From positions 124,001 through 188,000 of the forward strand of contig NZ_CP045670.1 in NCBI RefSeq assembly GCF_017161325.1: DNA of 64,000 nt, in the 5' to 3' direction. A program made the translations under genes and the position numbers. The notes beneath the pieces are model-generated. The model saw nothing but the letters and a program-made list of their open reading frames with translations, ran no database searches and was not told where the DNA came from. How positions within the stretch are numbered: the first letter of the stretch is position 1; the number at the start of each line of letters is the position of its first letter. This DNA comes from Treponema pedis (GTDB taxonomy: Bacteria; Spirochaetota; Spirochaetia; Treponematales; Treponemataceae). Shown in pieces: positions 55,139-63,127 of this stretch.

Positions 55139-56806
55139 ATGAAAAAGTTTTATTTAAATTTTATAATTTCAGCCTGTTTTCTCTTTTTTTGTTGTAATAC
55201 CGTACAACAGCCTCATTCATATGTGGATTACTCGAATATGTCGAGTATTTTATATCAAGTGGAATATGCGGAGCGTCTTTTGAATAAAGGCGAAATATCC
55301 GAAGCCCTGGTCCGTTCACGGATTTTGGACTTAAATACAAAAGACGTAAAAGAAGTTGCCGAGATAAAAAATAAATCGCTTGAAAAAGCGGAAGAAGCGT
55401 TTTTTTACAGCATAAAGGAAAAAGATTGGAATTCCGCTTTAAAATATTTCCGTTCGATTACCGCTTCAGGAAAAAGACTTGATGATTGGACGGAAGAGCG
55501 TATTTTTAATGAGCGTTCCGTATTATGGAAGACAAAGGGAGATACGCCTCTTTTAAATCTTGATGTGAAAAATACGGAGCATCTCGGAAAGTCCGATATG
55601 CAGGATATGATAAAAGGTACCGTTACCGTTTGGGTGGATAAGGGAACCAGAATTGAAAGGGGCTTGGGTTTTGCGGACGCATCTATAGGTTCAGGTTTTT
55701 TTATCGATAAAAGGGGCTATTTTATTACTAATTATCATGTTATTCAAAGCGAAGTGGACCCGAAATACGACGGATATTCAAAACTGTATATAAAATCCCC
55801 GAATGACCCTAATGTAAAAATTTCCGCCAAAGTAATAGGCTGGGACCCGCTTTTTGATTTGGCTCTGGTTAAGACGGAAATTTCGCCTGAAGCCGTTTTT
55901 AATTTAGGTTCTTCAAAGAATTTAAATGTGGGAAGTAAAATTTATGCAATGGGTTCTCCTGCGGGTTTGGATAAAACCTTAACTTCCGGTATTGTATCCG
56001 CCAAATACCGCCGCCTTTTTTCTATGGTAGATGTAATGCAAATAGATGCCGCAATAAACCACGGCAATTCCGGCGGGCCTATTGTAGATGAAGACGGGTT
56101 TGTTCAGGGTGTTGTTTTTGCCGGCCTTGAAAGAAACGAAGGTATAAATTTTGCAATTCCCGTTGAACTTTTAAAAGAGGTTCTTCCCGAGCTTTATGCG
56201 GGCGGAGAGGTAAAACACAGTTGGCTGGGCGGATACGGTAAAACCGAAAAAATAGATACAAAAACTTCAGGAGTAAAACTGGGATATATTCTTCCCGACG
56301 GCCCCTTATCCGTTTCAGGAGTTAAAGAAGGTTCCATTATAACCGAATTTAACGGAATGCCCGTAACTTCCGTGGAGGAAATACAGGCTCAGCTTTTGTC
56401 GGTTGCTCCGGATACTATAATTACGGTAAAAATAAAAGAGAAAGATTTTAACGGCTCTTATATTGCAAAGGAGCTTCCTGTTTTATGTAAAGCTCGTCCT
56501 ATGTCGCCGGGCAGCATAGTTTTAAAAAAAGACAGCGATTGGAGAGCTGTGCTGCCGATTTTAGGCTTTTATCTGGAATTTTCAGGCAGAAGGAATTCTT
56601 ATAGGGTAGCGGAAGTGATACCCGGCAGTACTGCCGATAAGGCAGGATTTACCGTAAATGATTATATAGAGTTTAACGGAAAATGGATAGATGACGATGA
56701 TGAAGATATAGTTCACATCAGAATATATGCCAAAAAAGTAAAGGCGGGGTATGTGGACAGTTTTATGATTCTTTCGGCATACCTGGATAATCCGCAATTT
56801 TTTTAA
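55139..56806 (+). CDS. HtrA/DegP-like trypsin-fold serine protease lipoprotein with PDZ domain
   Basis: 555 residues. Lipobox near residue 18-20 (LFFCCN), an N-terminal helical region (about 30-130), then the trypsin-like core with His in FITNYHVI, Asp in DPLFDLALVKT and Ser in NHGNSGGPIVDEDG. A PDZ-like domain follows (YILPDGPLSVSGVKEGSIIT, MPVTSVEEIQAQL), and a second may form the C-terminus (IPGSTADKAGFTVNDYIEF). Envelope protein quality control is the usual job. No Shine-Dalgarno sequence is obvious before the ATG. Confidence 0.87.
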   Translation: MKKFYLNFIISACFLFFCCNTVQQPHSYVDYSNMSSILYQVEYAERLLNKGEISEALVRSRILDLNTKDVKEVAEIKNKSLEKAEEAFFYSIKEKDWNSALKYFRSITASGKRLDDWTEERIFNERSVLWKTKGDTPLLNLDVKNTEHLGKSDMQDMIKGTVTVWVDKGTRIERGLGFADASIGSGFFIDKRGYFITNYHVIQSEVDPKYDGYSKLYIKSPNDPNVKISAKVIGWDPLFDLALVKTEISPEAVFNLGSSKNLNVGSKIYAMGSPAGLDKTLTSGIVSAKYRRLFSMVDVMQIDAAINHGNSGGPIVDEDGFVQGVVFAGLERNEGINFAIPVELLKEVLPELYAGGEVKHSWLGGYGKTEKIDTKTSGVKLGYILPDGPLSVSGVKEGSIITEFNGMPVTSVEEIQAQLLSVAPDTIITVKIKEKDFNGSYIAKELPVLCKARPMSPGSIVLKKDSDWRAVLPILGFYLEFSGRRNSYRVAEVIPGSTADKAGFTVNDYIEFNGKWIDDDDEDIVHIRIYAKKVKAGYVDSFMILSAYLDNPQFF

Positions 56807-57149
56807 AAACGGTATTTCGATAATTAAAAAATAAATTTTATATTGAATTTCAGACGGTATTATGAGAATTTAATAGATAAAATTTTATATTTTTCTCTCT
56901 AAAACGAACCTTTTTCGGATATAATATTGTAATTATTTCATGTTGTAATTGAAACTTTTCACCTATTGATTTTTTTTAAATTTTATGTATTATCAATGAA
57001 ATAATATCAATTTGCGCATGAATTTGTTTCGGCAGTCTTGTTGCGGTTGGTATCTTATGTTTTTATTTTTAGTTTTTTGTAAAAAAGATACAAAAAGCTC
57101 GGGGTTGTTTTGCCTTTTTGAATTTTAAAGATAAAAATTAGGGGTGTGT
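56807..57149. other. Intergenic region, 343 bases, no gene seen
   Basis: AT-rich, with stop codons in all frames. No clean promoter, terminator or RNA gene could be identified beyond scattered TATAAT-like hexamers (for example near 56921-56926). Confidence 0.6.
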
Positions 57150-58085
57150 ATGAGGAAAAAACTTGAGTTTGTGTTATTTATATTTATTTTATTACGGGTT
57201 TATCCTAATGAAATTGAAATACCTGTAAAAGGAGGGAAGATATACGGGGAACTGTCCTTGCCTGAAGCGGCTAAAACTTTCCCCATTGTAATAATAGTTG
57301 CAGGGTCCGGGGCTACCGACCGCGATTGCAATAATCAGCCTTATCTTAAAACCGACGCTTATAAAAATACGGCGGAGCGGCTAAGTATTTCAGGAATTGC
57401 TTCTTTTCGTTACGATAAAAGAATGGTGGGAAAAAGTCAGTTTTCGGATTTTAAGGAAGATGATTTAAATTTTGAAATTTACGTTGACGACTTAATTCAA
57501 ATTATAAGGTTTATAAAAAATATAAAAGGTGTATCCAAGGTATTTCTTTTAGGTCATAGCGAGGGTTCTCTTGTTTCAATTCTTGCTGCACAATCCGAAG
57601 AGGTTAACGGGTTAATTTCAGCGGCGGGGACAGGAAGAAACGCTGCCGATGTGCTTCAGGAGCAGATAAACAATAATCCAGATAGTCCGGAAATATTGCG
57701 TAAGGGTGTAGAGCGGGTTTTAAATGAGCTTCGTAACGGAAACAAGGTAAAAAATGCCGTAACAGCCTTATTGCCGGCGTTGTTTCGTCAAAGCGTTCAG
57801 CCGTATTTGATAAGCTGGTTTAAGTTTTCTCCGGATATTGAGATTCAAAAACTTTCGGTGCCGTGTTTAATTATACAGGGTTCCGCCGATATCCAAGTAT
57901 CGGTTAATGACGCGAAATTGCTTTATTCAAAATGCAAATCGGGCGAGCTTTTAATTATAGAAAATATGACACATTCGTTAAAGGAAATAAGTTCGTCGGT
58001 CAGTCAAGAGGATACATATTCCAATCCGGATATTCCGGTTTCTAAAACATTTATAAATAATATAATCAGGTTTGCGGTAAAGTAA
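57150..58085 (+). CDS. Exported alpha/beta hydrolase
   Basis: 311 residues from the ATG at 57150 (AGGGG site just upstream). A signal peptide is followed by an alpha/beta hydrolase core: oxyanion region VAGSGATDRDCN, nucleophile elbow LLGHSEGSLVSI (Ser in GxSxG), acid near IQGSADIQVSVNDAKL and His in MTHSLKEI. Related to secreted esterases or peptidases (acyl-hydrolase type); the substrate is unknown. Single-gene unit. Confidence 0.8.
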   Translation: MRKKLEFVLFIFILLRVYPNEIEIPVKGGKIYGELSLPEAAKTFPIVIIVAGSGATDRDCNNQPYLKTDAYKNTAERLSISGIASFRYDKRMVGKSQFSDFKEDDLNFEIYVDDLIQIIRFIKNIKGVSKVFLLGHSEGSLVSILAAQSEEVNGLISAAGTGRNAADVLQEQINNNPDSPEILRKGVERVLNELRNGNKVKNAVTALLPALFRQSVQPYLISWFKFSPDIEIQKLSVPCLIIQGSADIQVSVNDAKLLYSKCKSGELLIIENMTHSLKEISSSVSQEDTYSNPDIPVSKTFINNIIRFAVK

Positions 58086-58132
58086 AGATTTGTATTAAAT
58101 GTGAAATTTGTACGATATTAAGGAAGATTAAG

Positions 58133-59230
58133 ATGAAACATAAGATTGCACTTATCGGTTGCGGGCGAATCAGTTTTAAACATATAGAAGCCTTTGTTTC
58201 TATGCAGGATACTGTAGAATTTGTTGCGGCTTGTGACCCCGTATCGGAGCGTGCTGAAGAAAAAAAATGTGAATATCAAAAATCGGTTGCCGACGCAAAT
58301 GTAAAAGTGTTTGCCGATTACAAGGAGATGCTTAAGATTTGTAAACCTGAAATAGTTACTATTGCAACGGAATCCGGTAAACATAAAGATATCGCCGTGC
58401 ATTGTTTAAAAAACGGTGCCCATGTGATTTGTGAAAAGCCTATGGCTCTTTCTACCGCCGATGCAAATGAGATGATTGATACGGCAAAGCAAAACGGAAA
58501 AAAACTTGCCGTGTGTTTTCAAAACCGCTTTAATGCTCCTGTGGTAAAGACCCGCGAAGCCTTGGAAAATGGCCGTTTCGGCAGAATGCTGCATGGAATG
58601 ATTCAGATTCGCTGGAACCGTAATGAAAGTTATTATGAACAGGCAAAATGGCGCGGTACATGGGAGCAGGACGGCGGCACATTGATGAATCAATGTACAC
58701 ACGGTATTGACCTTTTGCAGTGGATGATGGGTGAAGATGCGGTGCGTGTACAGGCGCAAACAAGACGGTTTATGCGCCCGATTGAAGCTGAAGATTTCGG
58801 GTGTGCGATTGTTGAGTTTGCTTCCGGTGCTGTCGGTATAATTGAAGGAACTGCCGATATTTATCCTAAAAATTTAAATGAAACGTTAAGTCTTTTCGGA
58901 ACCGACGGAAGTGTCGTTATAGGCGGTTTGGCGGTAAACAAAACGGAAACATGGCGTTTTGCCGATGCGGAAAAAATAGGTGATACGGAAGAAAAAATTT
59001 TAAATCCCAATGAAAAAGACCCCCCGACAGTTTACGGTTTCGGGCATACGGCCCTTTTTAGAGATTTTATAGTTGCCGTGGAGCAAAATCGTGAAGCGCT
59101 TGTATCGGGAGAAAAAGGTAAAAAAGCTTTGGAGATAATTTTAGCTATTTACAAATCGCAGAAAACGGGTATGCCGGTAGAACTTCCATGTAATTTTTCC
59201 ACTCTGGAAATGGAAGGTGTTTTTAAATAA
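58133..59230 (+). CDS. wbpB: Gfo/Idh/MocA oxidoreductase (WbpB/WlbA-like)
   Basis: 365 residues. Rossmann N-terminus (IALIGCGRISFKHIEAF), the family EKP motif CEKPMALSTADANEMID, and the GGTLMNQCTHGIDLLQWMMG segment. Expected to oxidise UDP-GlcNAc-uronate at C3. With the aminotransferase and N-acetyltransferase downstream it matches the UDP-2,3-diacetamido-glucuronate pathway (WbpB-WbpE-WbpD). The C6 dehydrogenase (WbpA) is not in the window. Start after AAGGAAG. The assignment rests on the trio; alone it could be another sugar dehydrogenase. Confidence 0.78.
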   Translation: MKHKIALIGCGRISFKHIEAFVSMQDTVEFVAACDPVSERAEEKKCEYQKSVADANVKVFADYKEMLKICKPEIVTIATESGKHKDIAVHCLKNGAHVICEKPMALSTADANEMIDTAKQNGKKLAVCFQNRFNAPVVKTREALENGRFGRMLHGMIQIRWNRNESYYEQAKWRGTWEQDGGTLMNQCTHGIDLLQWMMGEDAVRVQAQTRRFMRPIEAEDFGCAIVEFASGAVGIIEGTADIYPKNLNETLSLFGTDGSVVIGGLAVNKTETWRFADAEKIGDTEEKILNPNEKDPPTVYGFGHTALFRDFIVAVEQNREALVSGEKGKKALEIILAIYKSQKTGMPVELPCNFSTLEMEGVFK

Positions 59231-59253
59231 ACTACAGGTTTTTTATAAATTAA

Positions 59254-59658
59254 ATGGACAATTTAATTGTAGAAAAATTAAAATCTTTTTTTGACTTAAA
59301 GCCTGAAATTGTTTTGGTGATGCTTTACGGTTCATGTGCACGCGGAACGGAGCATAAAAACAGCGATGTGGATATTGCTGTCGCTGCACATGATGTTTTA
59401 ACACTTGATGATAGATTGTCCCTGCAACTGGAGCTGTCAATCCTTTTAAAAAGAGAAATTGACCTTGTTGATATACGAAAAATTGACGGGCTGCTGCATT
59501 ACAAAGTTTTTACGGAAGGTATTTGTATAAAGAAAATAAAAAAGCACGGTGAAGCGTTATTTCATAAAAATTTTATGAGTGCTTTATACTGGTACGAAGA
59601 TTTTTATCCGATATATGAGCGCGGACGAAAATCTATTTTGGAGCATGCTTTCGGATAA
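59254..59658 (+). CDS. mntA: MntA-like minimal nucleotidyltransferase (antitoxin)
   Basis: 134 residues with the nucleotidyltransferase motif YGSCARGTEHKNSDVDIAVA (GSx10DxD) near residues 27-46 and a later acidic residue in LVDIRKID. MntA proteins attach AMP to a tyrosine of the HepT toxin and silence it. The gene precedes the HEPN gene by 20 bases, as expected for the pair. No Shine-Dalgarno sequence is obvious before the ATG. Confidence 0.85.
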   Translation: MDNLIVEKLKSFFDLKPEIVLVMLYGSCARGTEHKNSDVDIAVAAHDVLTLDDRLSLQLELSILLKREIDLVDIRKIDGLLHYKVFTEGICIKKIKKHGEALFHKNFMSALYWYEDFYPIYERGRKSILEHAFG

Positions 59659-59678
59659 ATCTTTGCGGCAAATTAAAA

Positions 59679-60104
59679 ATGGGTGTAGATAAAAACATAA
59701 TTGCGGAAAAGTTAAAATCGCTTGAGCGTTGTTTGGAAAGAATAAAATTTCATACTCCGTTAAATGTCGATGGTTTAAAAAGCGATTTGGATAAACAAGA
59801 TTTGATATGTCTTAATCTTCAAAGGGCTGTTCAGATTTCAGTGGATATTGCTTCTCATATTTTATCTGAAAAATTTCATGAACAGGCGGCAACCATGTCG
59901 GAAGTTTTTTTGGCACTTTCAAGAAAAGATATACTTGATGAGGCTTTAGCCGTAAGTTTAGCAAAATCTGTCGGATTTAGAAACATTGCCGTGCATGAAT
60001 ATAATGCGCTTGATATGGATATTGTATATTCAATTATTACAAACGAATTAAACTGTTTTTACAAATTTGCAAATACGGTTTTAAGTATAGTTAATAACCC
60101 GTAA
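59679..60104 (+). CDS. hepT: HepT-like HEPN ribonuclease (toxin)
   Basis: 141 residues, all-helical HEPN/DUF86 protein with an intact RX4HXY motif (RNIAVHEY, about residues 109-116), the catalytic arginine and histidine and the tyrosine that MntA adenylylates. The intact motif suggests a live toxin held by the upstream antitoxin. Pair inserted between two genes of a sugar pathway. Confidence 0.85.
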   Translation: MGVDKNIIAEKLKSLERCLERIKFHTPLNVDGLKSDLDKQDLICLNLQRAVQISVDIASHILSEKFHEQAATMSEVFLALSRKDILDEALAVSLAKSVGFRNIAVHEYNALDMDIVYSIITNELNCFYKFANTVLSIVNNP

Positions 60105-60121
60105 ATTTTTAAGGTGAGAAA

Positions 60122-61240
60122 ATGAAAGTTCCTTTTTATACGTCAATTAGAGAATATAAAAATCTCAAATCCGAATTTGACTCTGCTGTGGCTTCCGTAT
60201 TGGAAACCGGTGATTTTATTTTGGGAAAAGCCGTTTCCGAATTTGAAGAAGCCGTTAAGTATTATACGGGTGCAAAATATGCAGTAGGTGTTGCGAACGG
60301 CAGCGATGCTCTTGTGATTGCTTCGGATATTTTGGGCTTTAAGTCCGGTGCGGAAGTTTTAACGCCTGCTTTTACGTTTTTTGCTTCCGCTTCCTGTATT
60401 GCACGTTTGGGCGGAAGGCCTATATTTTGTGATGTCGATGAAGATACGTTTTGCATAAACATAAAAGATGCGGAAAATCGTATGACATCGAATACCGTCG
60501 GATTGCTTCCTGTTCATTTATTTTTGCAAACCTCCGATATGACGGCTTGTATGGATTTAGCTAAAAAACACAAACTCAAAGTATTGGAAGATGCCGCTGA
60601 GGCTTTCGGTATGAAAGATTTATATGACGGTGAATTGAAAACTGCCGGTACTATCGGAGATATGGGGGTTTACTCATTTTTTCCGACCAAAACCTTAGGC
60701 GGTTACGGAGACGGCGGTATGATTGTTACTGACAACGAGGATTACTATCTGAAAGCAAAGAGTCTTAGGGTTCACGGAGCTGTAAAAAAGTATCACCATG
60801 ATTACATAGGATATAATTCCCGTTTGGATAGTTTGCAAGCTGCGGTTTTAAGTGTGAAGTTAAAATATATTGATAAGGCTATTCAAAAGCGGGCGGAGCA
60901 TGCAAAACAGTATTGCAGTTTGCTTGAAAATATTAGCGAGGTCAGGGTGCCTCCGGTAAAAACAAAAGGTTTGCCTGTTTACTATGTATTTAATATACTT
61001 GCAGAAAATCGGGATGAACTTCAAAAATTTCTAACTGAAAAAGGGGTGGGTACTACCGTATACTATCCTAAGTGTTTACATGAACAAGAATGCTTTAAGT
61101 ATCTCGGTTATAAGAAAGGTGATTTTCCGGTTGCGGAAAAACTTTGCGAGTCTGTACTTGCGTTGCCTATGTATCCTGAGCTTACTGCAGATGAGATAAA
61201 TTACATTTGCGAATGTATTAAGGGCTTTTATAAGAAATAA
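60122..61240 (+). CDS. wbpE: DegT/DnrJ/EryC1 aminotransferase (WbpE-like)
   Basis: 372 residues. PLP enzyme with Lys190 in YSFFPTKTLGGYGDGGMI and the DegT-type start GANGSDAL-like (VANGSDALVIASDILG) and LPVHLFLQ. Expected to aminate the 3-keto sugar made by WbpB, using glutamate. The ATG follows AAGGTGAG. The WbpE assignment comes from the operon context. Confidence 0.85.
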   Translation: MKVPFYTSIREYKNLKSEFDSAVASVLETGDFILGKAVSEFEEAVKYYTGAKYAVGVANGSDALVIASDILGFKSGAEVLTPAFTFFASASCIARLGGRPIFCDVDEDTFCINIKDAENRMTSNTVGLLPVHLFLQTSDMTACMDLAKKHKLKVLEDAAEAFGMKDLYDGELKTAGTIGDMGVYSFFPTKTLGGYGDGGMIVTDNEDYYLKAKSLRVHGAVKKYHHDYIGYNSRLDSLQAAVLSVKLKYIDKAIQKRAEHAKQYCSLLENISEVRVPPVKTKGLPVYYVFNILAENRDELQKFLTEKGVGTTVYYPKCLHEQECFKYLGYKKGDFPVAEKLCESVLALPMYPELTADEINYICECIKGFYKK

Positions 61241-61245
61241 TATGC

Positions 61246-61308
61246 CGATTGTATCGACATATATATGTTGTTTTCATTAGCATATATATGTTGATTGTAT
61301 TGACATAT
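61246..61308 (+). repeat. Paired direct repeats in the DUF4143 gene leader
   Basis: A 17-mer [CT]GATTGTAT[CT]GACATAT occurs at 61246-61262 and 61292-61308, and CATATATATGTTG at 61258-61270 and 61281-61293. The second 17-mer contains the -35 TTGACA. It may be an operator where the gene's own product or another regulator binds, or a duplication scar. Confidence 0.55.
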
Positions 61309-61327
61309 TTTAAAATATTGTTATAAT
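61300..61327 (+). promoter_or_regulatory. Consensus promoter of the DUF4143 gene, leaderless
   Basis: TTGACA (61300-61305), 16 bases, TATAAT (61322-61327): both hexamers perfect. The ATG starts eight bases after the -10, with no Shine-Dalgarno sequence. A strong independent promoter inside the sugar cluster. Confidence 0.65.
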
Positions 61328-61334
61328 TTAAAAT

Positions 61335-62555
61335 ATGTTAAAAGCAAGGCTGAAAGAAATATATTTAAGTCAAATAAAAGGTTTGGAGTTTGCCGATAAC
61401 GGTGTATATCGTGATGCTTTAAACGATATGCCTAAGTTAAAGACGCATGCTCTCGTTATTAGCGGTGTGAGGCGTTGCGGAAAAAGTACGTTGCTTAGAC
61501 AGTTTATAAAAAAGATAGGTTCTCCTTTTTTTTATTTGAATTTTGATGATTTGCGGCTTTTGGAATTTTCCGTTTCCGACTATGCTCTTTTAGACGAACT
61601 TATAGATGAAGCCGGCGTGCCGCTTATTTTTTTCGATGAAATTCAGGCTGCAAAAAATTGGGAGTTATATATACGACAAAAACTTGATGAAGGTTTTCAA
61701 GTTGTATTAACCGGTTCCAATGCATCGCTGTTAAGTCGAGAGCTTGGGACAAAACTTACGGGAAGACATATTGTAAAAGAGCTTTTTCCGTTTTCATATT
61801 CCGAATATTTGAGGTTTTCCAAGAGGAAAAATACTTATAAATCTTTTCAGGAGTACTTTCAATCGGGAGGGTTCCCTGAATATTTAAAACTGAAAGCTCC
61901 TGAAATTTTAACGCAGCTTCAAAAGGATATATTGTATCGTGATATAGCTGTGCGTTACGGTGTAAGCGATGAGCGTTCATTGCAAAGTCTTTATGTATTT
62001 CTTGCTTCAAATGTCGGCTCGCCGATTTCGCCGAGTAAACTTAAAACGGTAGCGGGGGTAAAATCGCACACTACGGTTCTTGAGTATTTTTCTTATTTTG
62101 AAAACTCGTATTTGCTTAGTATGGTGCCGAAATTTGCATGGTCGCAAAAGGCTCAAAGTTTAGCTCCAAAAAAGGTGTACTTAACTGATATAGGTTTTAT
62201 ACGGACGGCGGGTTTTTCATTTAGTGAAAATGCGGGTCATATTTTGGAAAATTTTGTTTTTAATGAATTGCGCAGAAAATACGGTGCTGCCGATGATAAG
62301 CAAATATATTATTTTACGGATAACGAATGCGAGTGCGATTTTGTAGTAAATCCTGCCTTTGCACCTCAGTGTATTCAGGTATGTGCAAAACTTGATAATG
62401 AAAACGGCGAGCGTGAAATATGCGGCGTGTTATGTGCAATGGAGTTTTTCGGTTTAACTGAAGGTCTTATACTTACCGAAAACTCTAACGACCTTTTTGT
62501 TCAAGATAAAAAGAAGGTGCGTATACTCCCCGTGTGGGAATATTTCGGGGTATAG
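61335..62555 (+). CDS. AAA-type ATPase with DUF4143
   Basis: 406 residues. Walker A VISGVRRCGKSTLLRQF near residues 36-52, Walker B LIFFDEIQ, sensor-like VLTGSNASLLS, then a DUF4143 C-terminal region (YLTDIGFIR, ENFVFNELRRKY, and a PD-(D/E)xK-like end YYFTDNECECDFVV). The role of such proteins is unclear; they are common in accessory genome regions. It breaks the sugar cluster and has its own strong promoter and repeats. Confidence 0.82.
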   Translation: MLKARLKEIYLSQIKGLEFADNGVYRDALNDMPKLKTHALVISGVRRCGKSTLLRQFIKKIGSPFFYLNFDDLRLLEFSVSDYALLDELIDEAGVPLIFFDEIQAAKNWELYIRQKLDEGFQVVLTGSNASLLSRELGTKLTGRHIVKELFPFSYSEYLRFSKRKNTYKSFQEYFQSGGFPEYLKLKAPEILTQLQKDILYRDIAVRYGVSDERSLQSLYVFLASNVGSPISPSKLKTVAGVKSHTTVLEYFSYFENSYLLSMVPKFAWSQKAQSLAPKKVYLTDIGFIRTAGFSFSENAGHILENFVFNELRRKYGAADDKQIYYFTDNECECDFVVNPAFAPQCIQVCAKLDNENGEREICGVLCAMEFFGLTEGLILTENSNDLFVQDKKKVRILPVWEYFGV

Positions 62556-62635
62556 GTGTTATTTATTACTGCGTTTTCAGATAAATTTGAAAGTGTAAAG
62601 TGATTTTATAAACATAAGGAATGTTTTAAGCTGCT

Positions 62636-63127
62636 ATGAGTAATATATTTATACATGAATCAAGTTATGTTGATGAAGGTGCCGAAATAGGTGAAGGAAC
62701 AAAAGTTTGGCACTTTAGCCACGTTATGAGCGGTGCGAAAGTCGGTTCAAAGTGTTCAATCGGGCAGAATGTAAATATAGGCGGTAAAGCTGTTATCGGT
62801 AACGGTGTAAAAATTCAAAACAATGTTTCATTGTATGATGATATAATAATAGAAGATGATGTGTTTTGCGGTCCTTCATGTGTTTTTACAAACGTAATAA
62901 ACCCGCGTGCCTTTATTGAGCGTAAACACGAGTATAAAAAAACGATTGTAAAAAAAGGCGCTTCAATCGGAGCGAATGCAACAATTGTCTGCGGTGTAAC
63001 AATCGGAGAATATGCCTTGATAGGAGCGGGGAGCGTGGTAACAAAAGACGTTCCGCCGTATGCTCTGGTGTATGGAAATCCTGCACGGGTACATGGTAAG
63101 GTAAATGAGGCGGGAGAGAAGGAGTGA
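62636..63127 (+). CDS. wbpD: Left-handed beta-helix N-acetyltransferase (WbpD-like)
   Basis: 163 residues with hexapeptide repeats throughout ([71 protein letters not shown]). It is close to the WbpD/WlbB acetyltransferases that finish UDP-2,3-diacetamido-2,3-dideoxyglucuronate. The stop overlaps the flippase start (GTGA). Confidence 0.85.
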   Translation: MSNIFIHESSYVDEGAEIGEGTKVWHFSHVMSGAKVGSKCSIGQNVNIGGKAVIGNGVKIQNNVSLYDDIIIEDDVFCGPSCVFTNVINPRAFIERKHEYKKTIVKKGASIGANATIVCGVTIGEYALIGAGSVVTKDVPPYALVYGNPARVHGKVNEAGEKE

